A stretch of 37,798 nt of DNA from Bacteroidota bacterium (GTDB taxonomy: Bacteria; Bacteroidota; Bacteroidia; M30B66). The position numbers and the translations under genes are program-made. Positions 1 to 9,181 of the stretch are shown here, in pieces; position 1 is the stretch's first letter, and every line of letters begins with the position of its first letter. Location of the stretch: positions 1 through 37,798 of the forward strand of contig CANHIS010000027.1 in assembly GCA_947460255.1 (NCBI GenBank), read 5' to 3'. The notes beneath the pieces were generated by a model. The model did not search any database and was not told where the DNA came from. It saw only the letters and a list, made by a program, of their open reading frames with translations.

Positions 1-174
1 AACGACGATAGCGATGATGATAACGACAATGATGACAACGACGATAGCGATGATGATAACGACAATGATGACAACGACGATAGCGATGATGATAACGACA
101 ATGATGACAACGACGATAGCGATGATGATAATGACAATGATGACAACGACGATAGCGATGATGATAATGATGAT
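1..174 (+). repeat. 36-bp in-frame tandem repeat encoding Asp/Asn/Ser
   Basis: Four complete 36-bp units (1-36, 37-72, 73-108, 109-144) and a partial fifth are joined head to tail without spacers. Each encodes NDDSDDDNDNDD. The first three units are identical; later units differ by C-to-T changes at third positions. The array touches the window edge and may be longer. The unit is a multiple of three, so copy-number change would keep the frame. Confidence 0.95.
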
Positions 175-1506
175 GTAACAGAAAACGATACTACTACAAC
201 TCCAGTTGATTCATTACCAGTTCCTTCTGCATGTGTAGCTACTGAAGTGATCAACTTCACACCAGGCACAACCAACGATTTACTTACTCCAATTGATCCA
301 GCACGTTTAAATACTGCAAATGCTTTGGGAATGCCTGAAGACAGTGATGCAACTACAACTAACTACAACTTTTTGACACTTGGATTTGGCGGAGAGATTA
401 CTTTGAAATTTGCTTATCCAATACACAATGGCGAAGGAGATGATCTTTATGTAGTTGAAACAACCTTTGGCAACAATGCGGGAAACTGCAACAGATACCC
501 TGAAAAGATTCGCGCATTTGGTTCACAAGATGGTTGCAACTGGATTTGGTTAGGCGATGGATGTCAGAACACCTTCTTCGATTTCAAGACACTTGGTTGG
601 ATTCAATACGTTAAGCTTCAAGATATCTCTGATATTTCTCACCCTTACGGTGGATTGGCTGACGGTTATGATTTAGATGGTGTGGTATGCTTGCACGGTG
701 AAGAATTAAATCCAGTACCTGCAGCATTGAGCAACCAATTTGCAACATCATTCTCCGACTTCTCTCAAGGCATGATGAAAAACGGAAATCCAGTTCCAGC
801 AGCACGTAGCAACGCAAACAATGCTCTAGGAGCTCCACAAGGAACTGATGTTGTTAACTTCCTAAGCCTTGGTTTTGGTGGACAGATTACTTTAACATTT
901 GATTACTTAGTTTACGACAAACCAGGAACTGACCTTACAATTGTTGAAACATCATACAGCAACCCAACATGTGTTAACTACCCAGAAACTGCACGTCTCG
1001 AAGTTTCGATCGACAATGTAAATTGGTTCCAAATTGAAGGTGATGTTTGTTTGGACGAATCGGTTGATGTTGCATCAGCAGGACTAGCATACTTCTCTTA
1101 CCTCCGCATCACTGATGCATCAGCAATGAGCAGTGCAAGATTCCCAGGAAGTGCAGATGGTTTTGATATCGACGGAGTAATTGTTGATCAGCCAGGATGT
1201 TCAGCTCCAGCAGCTCGTTTCGCCGACAACACTTCAACACCTGATGAAGTTACTGAAATCACTATCGCTCCAAATCCATTCAACAACGAGCTTTCGGTTA
1301 ACCTAACTACAAGCAGCACCGAAGAAACATTTGTGATCACTGTAGTAAATACAGTAGGACAAACAGTAAGTAACGAAACAGTTACAGTAAGCGCTAACGA
1401 CAACAGCCGTCACTCAATCAACGGAAACGGACTTTCAGCAGGAACTTACTTAATCAGTGTTCGCTCAGCTTTTAACAACCAAACTTTAAGAGCAGTAAAA
1501 CTCTAA
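1..1506 (+). CDS. T9SS-sorted surface protein with Asp-rich repeat (5' truncated)
   Basis: The frame is open from base 1, so the N-terminus lies outside the window; the first in-frame start-like codon (GTG at 247) sits inside a domain and is not a true start. Order: an Asp/Asn/Ser repeat (codons 1-58), a Thr/Pro linker, then two copies of a roughly 140-residue domain (about codons 85-235 and 262-395). Each copy carries an N/ALG start, an LGFGG motif, a VVETT/IVETS strand and a YDLDGV/FDIDGV end. The last ~80 residues (from IAPNPFNNEL to LRAVKL) match a type A T9SS sorting domain, so the protein is probably exported and anchored on the cell surface. The Asp-rich stretch could bind calcium, which is an inference. 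No catalytic motif is recognised. An intrinsic terminator follows 23 nt after the stop. Confidence 0.85.
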   Translation, partial: NDDSDDDNDNDDNDDSDDDNDNDDNDDSDDDNDNDDNDDSDDDNDNDDNDDSDDDNDDVTENDTTTTPVDSLPVPSACVATEVINFTPGTTNDLLTPIDPARLNTANALGMPEDSDATTTNYNFLTLGFGGEITLKFAYPIHNGEGDDLYVVETTFGNNAGNCNRYPEKIRAFGSQDGCNWIWLGDGCQNTFFDFKTLGWIQYVKLQDISDISHPYGGLADGYDLDGVVCLHGEELNPVPAALSNQFATSFSDFSQGMMKNGNPVPAARSNANNALGAPQGTDVVNFLSLGFGGQITLTFDYLVYDKPGTDLTIVETSYSNPTCVNYPETARLEVSIDNVNWFQIEGDVCLDESVDVASAGLAYFSYLRITDASAMSSARFPGSADGFDIDGVIVDQPGCSAPAARFADNTSTPDEVTEITIAPNPFNNELSVNLTTSSTEETFVITVVNTVGQTVSNETVTVSANDNSRHSINGNGLSAGTYLISVRSAFNNQTLRAVKL

Positions 1507-1529
1507 CCATTACACAACAACCAATGAAG

Positions 1530-1561
1530 ATCCGGTTCCTGAAAAGGGGCCGGATTTTTTG
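1530..1561 (+). terminator. Intrinsic terminator after the Asp-rich surface gene
   Basis: A 10-bp stem (1530-1539 with 1546-1555, including two G-U pairs in RNA) around a TGAAAA loop is followed at once by a run of T residues. It lies 23 nt after the stop at 1506. No T-run follows on the opposite strand, so it serves the + strand gene. Confidence 0.85.
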
Positions 1562-1574
1562 TTTGAATACTTTG

Positions 1575-1606
1575 AGTCTTTAGTACTGAGTACTGAGTCT
1601 TTAGTA
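1575..1606. repeat. Degenerate 7-bp tandem array, AGTNYTN type
   Basis: Four full heptamers and a partial fifth, all starting AGT and alternating between AGTCTTT and AGTACTG, fill the space between the convergent genes ending at 1506 and 1672. The same type, on the opposite strand, occurs at 24543-24587. Confidence 0.7.
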
Positions 1607-1671
1607 TGCGATATAAGCGGAAAGTACTGTTTGTTGTTTCTGAAGGGCGTGGATGGTTTACCCCATTTATC

Positions 1672-4600
1672 CTAGTGAATCAGTGTCACACTTCCTTTGT
1701 ACTCAACAGTTTCTTTATTGATTCGACTTCTTCCTGTGATTGTCCAGATATACACATCCTGTTTGGCATCGCTGCCGTCCCAACCAGCGTCGATCTGATT
1801 GGTGGAGAAAATTCTTTGTCCCCAGCGATTAAACACTTGAAACTCGAAATCTTCTACTTCAAAGCCAGAAGCAACCGGAACGAAAATGTCGTTCAATCCA
1901 TCTTCATTTGGCGAGAATGCACCAGGAACATAGAGTGCAAATTCGTCGAAGACAAGCACTGTGTCGCGTTTCGATGCTTCACAACCTTCGGAGGTTACCG
2001 CTGAATACGTAACAACATAAGCACCAGTGTCTTCGAAAAGAATCTGTACTTGGTCGTTATTAAAGATTCCAAAACCTTCAATTTCCCACGTTTCATTATA
2101 CGCATTGCTGGTTAAGCCAGAAAACGTTACCAAAGGATCGCTCAATGTAGTTACTGGAGGATCGATGCTAAACTGTAGATTGGCACGTGGCAGAATTTCG
2201 ATGTAATTCGGAATAGATTGACTTCCAGAGCATCCAATTACATCTGTAAGTGTAAGCGTGATTGTATAGTTTCCAGCTTCCACATATTCGTGGGATGGAA
2301 ATGAAGATGATGCATAATCGCCATCACCAAACGACCAAGAATAAAGAAACGGGCCAATTCCGCTTGTACTTGAGCCAAAATTGATGATCGAAGGCAAACA
2401 ATCTTTTACCAAATCAGCACTGATAACTGGCACTGGAATAGGGCGAACCTGAACGGTTATATTGTCTGTCATGTTTGTAGCAGGACATTGTGAACCAGTA
2501 GTTACAGAATATACGCCTGATGAAGTAACTGTAATGGAGTTGCTTGTAGAACCGTTGCTCCAAAGGTAACTTGCAGCTGCGCTAGAAGAAAGTGTAACAG
2601 AATCTCCTTGGCAAACATCCGTTGGCCCGCTGGCAGTAATTACTGGTGTATTTGCCAAAGGAATTACTGTAACAACCAATGAATTAGAAGCGAATGACAA
2701 GCACCCATTTGCATCGGTGTAAGTTGCGGTGTATGCTCCTGTGGCACCAACCTCTATGCTGGCGGTGGTGGCCCCTGTACTCCAAGTAATTCCAGTGGTT
2801 GGATTTGCATTGAGGACAACTGTTTGTCCGTCGCAAAAACTCAATGTTTGCGCTGCAGATATCACTGGAGCCGTTGGACGTGGATTCATTGTAACGGTTA
2901 CTGGCGCTGATGTAGGTGCTTGGCAACCATTTAGATTTACTGTTGATACAGAAAAAACACCACTAACATTTACAGTAATTGCTTGTGTAGTCTGGCCATT
3001 GCTCCATAAATACGATTGTGCAGTTGGAACCGATAAAGTAACTGATTCACCTTGGCAGAAAGTAGTGTTGCCAGCTGCTGTAATTACAGGAGCTGTTGGC
3101 GTAGGATATAATGTAGTAGCGAAATTGGCGGATACTGGAGAGCTGCAACCATTTGCATCTGTTATGGTTACAGAAAATACACCTGTTGTATTTACAGAAA
3201 TTGTTTGTGTTACTGCACCGTTATTCCAAAGCCATGACGATGCGGCTGGAGCTTGCAGCACAGTGCTGCCTCCTGGACAAAATGCCGCTGCTGATTGTGC
3301 TGTAATAACTGGCTGCGTTGGAAGCGGATTCACAGTAACAGTAATCGGTAAAGAAGTACTTTCGCAGCCCAATGCATCGGCAATTGTAACTGAATAAATG
3401 CCTGAAGTGGTAGCGATAATTGAAACACCTGTTGCACCTGTCGACCATTCATATGAGTTTGATGCTGATGATGTTAACTGGACATTCCCACCTTGACAAA
3501 ATACCAACGGTCCATTTGCTACAATTGAAGGTACCGGCGGACCTGGTGTAACATTCACTACTACGGCGGCCGATGCTGGTGATGAACAACCATTGGCATC
3601 AGTTAGAACAACCGTGTATGATCCTGATGTGTTTACTGTGATGGATGAACCACTTGCGCCATTTGACCAGAGGTAAGTAACACCACCAGACGCAGATAAA
3701 GTAACTTCACCACCTTGACAAAAAGTGGTTGGACCAGAAGCAGTAATCGTTGGTGCTGCAGGTTGAGTGAAAACTGTAACAGTTACGGGTGCTGATGGAG
3801 CCGAAACACAACCATTGACATCGGTTACAGTTAAGGTGTAATTGGATGTTGTTGCAGGAGTTGCTAGTGGATTTGGAAGGTTCGGATTGTTCAAACCTGC
3901 TGATGGAGACCATAAATATATATTGCCTCCCGAACCTGAAAGTTGAGCGCCAGTTCCTGAGCAATTTGCTGCACCAGTTCCTGGATCTGCAACTGGGAGA
4001 GGATTAACGGTAACTAAAACATCGTCGGTGCTAGTGCAGCCTTCGGCAGATGTTACGGTTACTACATAAGATCCTGTAAAAGATGGAGATGCGAGTGGAT
4101 TTGCAATATTGGCATTGTTCAATCCTAAAGTTGGCGACCAAGAATAAGTTCCGCCGCCAGTGGCTTGAAGCTGCACAGCAGAACCAATGCAGACTGTGGT
4201 CGGTATTCCTGCGTCGGCAGTTGGGAGTGGATTAACAACGACAATAAATGAAGCGGATGCAGGACATGCACCCGAAGTAGAATTTGCAGTAACCGAATAA
4301 GTTGTTGTAGTTGAAGGATTCACTGTAACTGAGGCAGTAGTTGAAGCTGCCAAACCATCTGCAGCCAGCCAGTTGTAACCATTTGAAGAGCCAGAGGCAG
4401 TAAGCGTTACATCTTCTCCCGGACAAATTGCATTATCGGTGGAAGCGATATTCAACGGTGGAGCAGCTTCGAGTCCAACGTTAACGGTTCCTGATCCACT
4501 GCATCCTGCGGCGTTTGTTACGGTGAGTGTAAATGTTGTGGCAGCTCCAATGGTGGCAGTGGCCGGATTTACAAGATTGTTGGCAAAAACACCGGCTGGC

Positions 4601-5520
4601 GTCCATGTGTAAGTATTGTAACCAGCAGGGCCGGTGAGCACAACGTCGTCGCCCGCGCAAACGGTAGCAACAGAAGCAGTTGGTGTAACTGTAAATGGTG
4701 GATTCACAGTTACCGTGACAGGTATCCGTGGTGATGGACAGCCATTGATCACCGTTTGCACCCAGTAAGTGGTTGTGGTATTTAAGACAGGTGTGGTGAA
4801 ATTTGGCCCAATACCGACAAATGAAGCAGCAGTTTGCGAAACGTACCATTTAATAAGTCCGCCGCCAGTTGCTGTTAATAAAGCAGTTTGTCCAGCACAA
4901 ATCGTAACAGGAGCAACAGAAAGCCCAGGATTGGTTGGATTTGCTACAACCATCACGTTGTAGTCTTCCGTTTCTCCATAGTTTTCGTTGGTGCATGGCC
5001 CTGCAGGCACACCGCTAAAAGCCGACCTTACCCGCATTCTAGTTAAACCTAAGGTTGCAGTAGTTGGGGCTGTGATGGTTCCGTTGAAGGCTTGAAGACC
5101 TGCACTCCCACTGTTAAATGCCATTTCGCAGGAATTTGAAGCATTGTTTTCAAATACTCCATTTTGATCCCAATCTACCCAAATCTTAAATCCTTGAACA
5201 AATGAGGGCCCTGCAATACCTTGAGAACCTTGAACTTGAACTTGAAAAGAACTGCCACGCATAACGGTAACCGTCATGGATGAATTGTAAGTAAAATTTG
5301 AAGGTAAAGTACCGTTACAATTGGTATTTAGGTTAGAAATATTGGTGATCCCGCCCGTAGTTGAGAAATTATTGATGTTATCGTCGGTAACACCCGGATT
5401 AAAGCAGGCATTTGTGTACGAAGGGGTACAGTATTGTGCATATGAAGGCAAGTTGAAAACCAACAACAACACAAAAACCGCTAAAACACTGATAATTCTA
5501 CGTTTGTAGAGTTTCTCCAT
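1672..5520 (-). CDS. Giant adhesin-like protein, GEVED + Ig-like/PKD repeats, T9SS type B tail
   Basis: 1282 residues. A signal peptide (about residues 1-29, ending SYAQ) is followed by a GEVED-type domain (about 110-190: WVDWDQNGVFE, then NYGETEDYNV). Next comes a long series of ~80-residue Ig-like modules whose hallmarks recur: an (I/F)C.G(E/Q) strand, LTASGG, a YLWSNG strand and a T.ANGC strand. A PKD domain near residue 1060-1135 carries YSWSFGDGD. The C-terminal ~88 residues (from YVPGAFSPNEDGLND through FNRWGQRIF to the end) are the gliding-motility-associated type B T9SS domain. By family knowledge it is an exported surface or released adhesin; ligand unknown. It is transcribed away from xseAB and has a clear promoter next to its ATG. 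Internal modules are similar enough at DNA level to permit recombination. Confidence 0.9.
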   Translation of the reverse strand: MEKLYKRRIISVLAVFVLLLVFNLPSYAQYCTPSYTNACFNPGVTDDNINNFSTTGGITNISNLNTNCNGTLPSNFTYNSSMTVTVMRGSSFQVQVQGSQGIAGPSFVQGFKIWVDWDQNGVFENNASNSCEMAFNSGSAGLQAFNGTITAPTTATLGLTRMRVRSAFSGVPAGPCTNENYGETEDYNVMVVANPTNPGLSVAPVTICAGQTALLTATGGGLIKWYVSQTAASFVGIGPNFTTPVLNTTTTYWVQTVINGCPSPRIPVTVTVNPPFTVTPTASVATVCAGDDVVLTGPAGYNTYTWTPAGVFANNLVNPATATIGAATTFTLTVTNAAGCSGSGTVNVGLEAAPPLNIASTDNAICPGEDVTLTASGSSNGYNWLAADGLAASTTASVTVNPSTTTTYSVTANSTSGACPASASFIVVVNPLPTADAGIPTTVCIGSAVQLQATGGGTYSWSPTLGLNNANIANPLASPSFTGSYVVTVTSAEGCTSTDDVLVTVNPLPVADPGTGAANCSGTGAQLSGSGGNIYLWSPSAGLNNPNLPNPLATPATTSNYTLTVTDVNGCVSAPSAPVTVTVFTQPAAPTITASGPTTFCQGGEVTLSASGGVTYLWSNGASGSSITVNTSGSYTVVLTDANGCSSPASAAVVVNVTPGPPVPSIVANGPLVFCQGGNVQLTSSASNSYEWSTGATGVSIIATTSGIYSVTIADALGCESTSLPITVTVNPLPTQPVITAQSAAAFCPGGSTVLQAPAASSWLWNNGAVTQTISVNTTGVFSVTITDANGCSSPVSANFATTLYPTPTAPVITAAGNTTFCQGESVTLSVPTAQSYLWSNGQTTQAITVNVSGVFSVSTVNLNGCQAPTSAPVTVTMNPRPTAPVISAAQTLSFCDGQTVVLNANPTTGITWSTGATTASIEVGATGAYTATYTDANGCLSFASNSLVVTVIPLANTPVITASGPTDVCQGDSVTLSSSAAASYLWSNGSTSNSITVTSSGVYSVTTGSQCPATNMTDNITVQVRPIPVPVISADLVKDCLPSIINFGSSTSGIGPFLYSWSFGDGDYASSSFPSHEYVEAGNYTITLTLTDVIGCSGSQSIPNYIEILPRANLQFSIDPPVTTLSDPLVTFSGLTSNAYNETWEIEGFGIFNNDQVQILFEDTGAYVVTYSAVTSEGCEASKRDTVLVFDEFALYVPGAFSPNEDGLNDIFVPVASGFEVEDFEFQVFNRWGQRIFSTNQIDAGWDGSDAKQDVYIWTITGRSRINKETVEYKGSVTLIH

Positions 5521-5524
5521 AGTC

Positions 5525-5555
5525 CAAAAATAACCATTCAGGTTGATCGACGCAA
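5525..5555 (-). promoter_or_regulatory. Bacteroidota-type promoter of the giant adhesin gene
   Basis: On the minus strand TTG (5555-5553) is separated by 20 nt from TATTTTTG (5532-5525), a full match to the -33 TTG / -7 TAnnTTTG pattern. The -7 box ends only 4 nt before the ATG at 5520, which predicts an almost leaderless transcript. Confidence 0.65.
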
Positions 5556-5622
5556 GTTATTTTTTACATTCTCTTAACATCGAAAGTTAGATGATACTGT
5601 TTTGCTTTTCGTTGCACCTTGA

Positions 5623-5835
5623 TCACTTTCCCATTTTCCCGATCACTTTATCAAGTTCAGCTTCGGTATTTCGGAGTTTTTCACGGCAATATTCAACCAA
5701 TTCAGAAGCTCGCTTCACCTTATCGGCCAATTCGTCGATGGATACAGATTCGTTTTCGATCGCTTCAGCAATTTTCCGGAGTTCCAAGAGTGCTTGTTCG
5801 TAGCTGAGATGCGCAGGTTCTTTCGTTTTAGCCAT
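5623..5835 (-). CDS. xseB: Exodeoxyribonuclease VII small subunit
   Basis: A 70-residue helical protein starting MAKTKEP. It has the family's core: SYEQALLELRKIAEAIE, then LADKVKRASEL and YCREKL. It is the small subunit that binds XseA to form exonuclease VII, which degrades single-stranded DNA to oligonucleotides in the cytoplasm. The start at 5835 overlaps the end of xseA by 8 nt (ATGGCTAA), a usual arrangement for translational coupling; the frame can be extended to 5868, but that would place more sequence inside xseA. Length matches the family (about 65-85 residues). Confidence 0.95.
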   Translation of the reverse strand: MAKTKEPAHLSYEQALLELRKIAEAIENESVSIDELADKVKRASELVEYCREKLRNTEAELDKVIGKMGK

Positions 5836-7240
5836 TTGATTCTGTGTTGATGATGGTAGCATCGGCAAGACCTCCGATGAGGTTGATCTGTATTTTGTCG
5901 CCAGTCGAAATCTGATTCAATTCATTAATCACTTTCCCATTCTTGCGTACCATTGCAAAACCACGCTTCATAGTAGATTCGGGGCTCAAAATACGAATAA
6001 CATTTTCGATACCCAGGAGTTCTTGTTGTTTCGATCGACTCAGTTGGATTGCTGCGGTTTGGATTCCCCGGAGGGTATTTACAACTTCTGTCTTAGCGCG
6101 TTGCATTTGTAAAACGGGTAAGGTGGAAATTCTCCTTCCGAGTTCAATTTGAATCTCTCCGGCTTTCCTGATCAATTTTAAGGAATCGTTGCTAACAGTG
6201 TTTTTTAGTTGGGCGAGAAAATCTCTTTCAGATGCACATTGTTCTCGACTGAGTTGCCTGATTTGGTCTCTTGATGCGCCAAGGGTTTCATGCGCCGAAA
6301 GCATCATCTTTTGCACACGTATCACAATTTGTTGTCGCACGGCCAAAATTCGTTCTTCGAAAGCACGGTTTTGCGCAATGATGAATTCGGCCACCATGGT
6401 TGGCGTTTTTAAGCTGGTGTGTGCAACCATATCGGTGAGTGAAATATCTTTCAAATGGCCCAAACCTGTGATCACCGGAAGCGGGAAACGTGCAACTGCT
6501 TTCACGAGTGAGTAAGCATCGTAGAGCAAAAAATCGGTTTGTGAACCACCACCACGCACCAAAATCACTGCATCGTAAATTGTACCTTTTGAGAAAATTT
6601 CAACCAACCGAGTAACCAACTGATTTACATTGGCTTCCCCTTGAACCACAGTCGCGAAAAGGTCTATTCGTATCTGAAACCCAAATGGATTTTCCTGAAG
6701 AGTATGCACAAAATCTTGGTATCCAGCGCTTTGTTCAGACGAAATGACTGCTATCCGCCGAAAGGCTAAAGGCAATTTTAACGATTGGTTTCGGGTAAAC
6801 AACCTACCGTCCACAAGTTGCACTGCATCAGAATTTTCTGCCAGTAATTTCTTAAGTGACTGTTGCCGTTGTTGCTGAAATTTTCCAGCACTGAAATTCA
6901 CGTCAACATGTTGCAGCTGCAGTTTTAATCCCTTAACGGGATGAAAGGAAACATTCATTTGCACCAGTACCTCGATGCCATTTGTGAATTCCTGCTGGGT
7001 TGCTTCTTCGAAGGAGCGCATGGAGGCATACCCCAAATTGAAGCCGACGCAAGACAGTTCGGCCGAAACGACACCCGTGGAAGCATCCTTCTCGACCAAA
7101 TGAAAATACAGATGACCTTTATTTTCGTAGATCTTAAGGTTCGATATTTCTCCAGTAACCCAGTAAGATTGATGTCCAAACCTTTCCCGTATGCCACTTT
7201 CGAGCATTCGAGCAAAATCGGTGAGGCGGATTGGATTCAT
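5828..7240 (-). CDS. xseA: Exodeoxyribonuclease VII large subunit
   Basis: 470 residues, close to the family norm. An N-terminal OB-fold-like region (about 1-110, with YWVTGEISNLK) precedes the catalytic region. The signature ILVRGGGS is followed by DAYSLVKAVARFPLPVITGLGH and D..AHTSLKTPTMVAEF. The usual GHETD is GHLKD here, a change in the two residues after His that also occurs in Bacteroidota homologues as far as I recall. A coiled-coil-rich C-terminal half is expected to bind XseB. The enzyme digests single-stranded DNA in both directions during repair and recombination. It overlaps xseB and is divergent from the amylase gene, with only 47 bp between them. Confidence 0.96.
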   Translation of the reverse strand: MNPIRLTDFARMLESGIRERFGHQSYWVTGEISNLKIYENKGHLYFHLVEKDASTGVVSAELSCVGFNLGYASMRSFEEATQQEFTNGIEVLVQMNVSFHPVKGLKLQLQHVDVNFSAGKFQQQRQQSLKKLLAENSDAVQLVDGRLFTRNQSLKLPLAFRRIAVISSEQSAGYQDFVHTLQENPFGFQIRIDLFATVVQGEANVNQLVTRLVEIFSKGTIYDAVILVRGGGSQTDFLLYDAYSLVKAVARFPLPVITGLGHLKDISLTDMVAHTSLKTPTMVAEFIIAQNRAFEERILAVRQQIVIRVQKMMLSAHETLGASRDQIRQLSREQCASERDFLAQLKNTVSNDSLKLIRKAGEIQIELGRRISTLPVLQMQRAKTEVVNTLRGIQTAAIQLSRSKQQELLGIENVIRILSPESTMKRGFAMVRKNGKVINELNQISTGDKIQINLIGGLADATIINTESNG

Positions 7241-7287
7241 TTTTTATGGGGCATCGAAAATAAGGCTGATTTCGGTACTTTGGATGC

Positions 7288-9096
7288 ATGAATAATAGAA
7301 TCCTTGTAACACTGCTTTTCTGGAGTGGTTCGTTGTTGTCGCAATCGCCAAAGTGGGCTAGTAGTGCCGTTTGGTACCAAATATTTCCTGAGCGCTTTTG
7401 CAATGGCGATCCTACCAACGATCCCAAAATTGAGGATCAGATCGGTTGCTGGCCACATGACACAACTGGACCATGGAAAATTCATCCATGGACATCAGAT
7501 TGGTATCAGCTTCAAACTTGGGAGCAACAAAACGGAAAAGGCTATTCATTCAATATTACCAGACGCAGATATGGTGGTGATATTCAGGGCATCATCAATA
7601 AAATTGGCTACTTAAAAGATTTAGGAATTAATACGTTGTATTTAAATCCTGTGTTTATGGCGCCATCGAACCACAAATATGATGGCGCGATGTATCACCA
7701 TATTGATCCCACTTTTGGCCCAAACCCTGAAGGGGATAAGGCAATGATGTTGAAAGAGGATCCACTAAAACCAGAAACATGGGTGTGGACATCGGCCGAT
7801 AAATTGGCTTTGAAAATGATCGATACATTGCATAAATCGGGTATTCGAGTAATTTTTGATGGCGTATTTAATCATTTAGGTGTAACCAGCTTTGCTTTTA
7901 AAGACTTAGTACAAAATGGAAAGAATTCGAATTATGCGAAATGGTTTACGGTGAAGCAGTTTGCAGATTCATCAACTGGGAAGGAATTGGATTATGAAGG
8001 ATGGTTTGGTGTGAAGGATTTACCGGAGATCAGGGAGGATGAAAACGGAATTGTAGATGGGCCAAAACAATACATTTATTCGAGCACTAAAAGATGGATG
8101 GATCCAAATGGCGACGGAAATCCAAATGATGGAATCGACGGTTGGCGCTTGGATGTTGCTTTCTGTGTGCGCCACGAATTTTGGAAAGACTGGAGAAAAG
8201 TTGTTAAGGGAATTAATCCTGAAGCCTATTTAACAGCTGAAGTAATTGATAGTGTTAGTAAAGTTCGCCCCTATGTTGAAGGAGATGAATTTGATGCAGT
8301 AATGAATTATAATTTCGGATTTATTCTGGCAGATTATTTCATCGGAGAAAATAGACTTAGCCCATCGCAATTAGATAAATCGTTAAAGAATTTACGGGAA
8401 GCTTTTGGCACAGATCCACAAATAATGATGAATTTATTTGATAGCCACGACACCAATAGAATGGCATCTCACATTGTGAATGGACAAAGAAAAAAGTACC
8501 ACAATTGGGGCGAATACTTCGGTTGGTCGAGGGCGGAGAATAAAGAATATTTAACTCGAAAACCCAATAAAAAAGAACGTGATATTCAAAAAATGATTTT
8601 GTCATTTATGGCATGTTATCCTGGCGCGCCAATGATGTATTATGGAACTGAAGCGGGCATGTGGGGAGCAAATGATCCAGACTGCAGAAAACCCATGGTA
8701 TGGAAAGAATTAACCTATGAAACAGAGAAATACAAAGCCGACGGAACATTAAGTGGCGTAGAAGATGATGCAAATTTTGATCAAGAATTTTACACCTTTT
8801 GTAAATCGCTTCTACAGTTTAGAAAAGATCAAACAGTATTGCATACAGGGAATTACAAAACATTAGTAGCAGATGATTCCTTGGGCATTTTCGGTTTCGA
8901 AAGAAGAAATTCGGAGGATGTAGTAATTGCTTTATTTAATTCGGGAAATACAGCTTATCGATTCGAATATAAACTATCTGAAATACAGGCCATGTATACC
9001 GTTCCAGGAAACATGAAGATTCAATCTCCTGGAGGGAATTTAGTAACAACTGTCGAACCTAAATCGTTTTTAATTCTACGTACATCAGGGTTTTAA
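7288..9096 (+). CDS. Exported GH13 alpha-amylase-family glycoside hydrolase
   Basis: 602 residues with an N-terminal signal peptide (about 1-19). The GH13 regions are all present: DGVFNH (Asp191), GWRLDVAF with nucleophile Asp289, LTAEVID with acid/base Glu318, and FDSHDTNR with Asp388. The start of the barrel has AVWYQIFPERF, typical of the neopullulanase/cyclomaltodextrinase-like and maltogenic enzymes. A C-terminal beta domain ends in the SFLILR strand. It should hydrolyse alpha-1,4-glucans or related oligosaccharides in the periplasm or outside; exact specificity cannot be read. No T9SS tail, no lipobox and no SusC/SusD neighbours, so it is not in a recognisable starch-utilisation locus. 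A near-promoter sequence TACTTTG lies 5 nt upstream of the ATG. Confidence 0.93.
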   Translation: MNNRILVTLLFWSGSLLSQSPKWASSAVWYQIFPERFCNGDPTNDPKIEDQIGCWPHDTTGPWKIHPWTSDWYQLQTWEQQNGKGYSFNITRRRYGGDIQGIINKIGYLKDLGINTLYLNPVFMAPSNHKYDGAMYHHIDPTFGPNPEGDKAMMLKEDPLKPETWVWTSADKLALKMIDTLHKSGIRVIFDGVFNHLGVTSFAFKDLVQNGKNSNYAKWFTVKQFADSSTGKELDYEGWFGVKDLPEIREDENGIVDGPKQYIYSSTKRWMDPNGDGNPNDGIDGWRLDVAFCVRHEFWKDWRKVVKGINPEAYLTAEVIDSVSKVRPYVEGDEFDAVMNYNFGFILADYFIGENRLSPSQLDKSLKNLREAFGTDPQIMMNLFDSHDTNRMASHIVNGQRKKYHNWGEYFGWSRAENKEYLTRKPNKKERDIQKMILSFMACYPGAPMMYYGTEAGMWGANDPDCRKPMVWKELTYETEKYKADGTLSGVEDDANFDQEFYTFCKSLLQFRKDQTVLHTGNYKTLVADDSLGIFGFERRNSEDVVIALFNSGNTAYRFEYKLSEIQAMYTVPGNMKIQSPGGNLVTTVEPKSFLILRTSGF

Positions 9097-9130
9097 TAGC
9101 CGACTAATGCAATTAAGAATTTAAAATAAA

Positions 9131-9162
9131 ATGCCCGAAAAAGAGAATTCCTTTTCGGGCAT
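9131..9162 (-). terminator. Intrinsic terminator between convergent genes
   Basis: A perfect 11-bp inverted repeat (9131-9141 and 9152-9162; arm ATGCCCGAAAA) has a 10-nt loop. On the minus strand it is followed by TTTATTTTAA, so it mainly terminates the operon of 12127-9182. The plus side has no T-run, but the stem may still help end the amylase transcript. Confidence 0.85.
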
Positions 9163-9181
9163 AATAAAAAGCATTTATGAA

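Noticed and set aside
1-174. Possible CRISPR array from 36-bp repeats
   Set aside because: The units are contiguous with no spacers, are in frame with a surface protein and encode an acidic repeat.
2729-3397. 222-codon plus-strand frame opposite the giant adhesin
   Set aside because: It mirrors the repeated Ig-like modules on the minus strand, which have clear domains, a signal peptide and a sorting tail.
5836-5868. Upstream start for XseB
   Set aside because: The extra residues (MPMLPSSTQNQ) are not family-like and would deepen the overlap with xseA; the ATG at 5835 gives the typical ATGGCTAA overlap.
7288-9096. Sus-like starch utilisation locus
   Set aside because: Only the GH13 gene is present; no SusC, SusD or SusE/F genes are seen, and the neighbours are xseAB and an unrelated operon.
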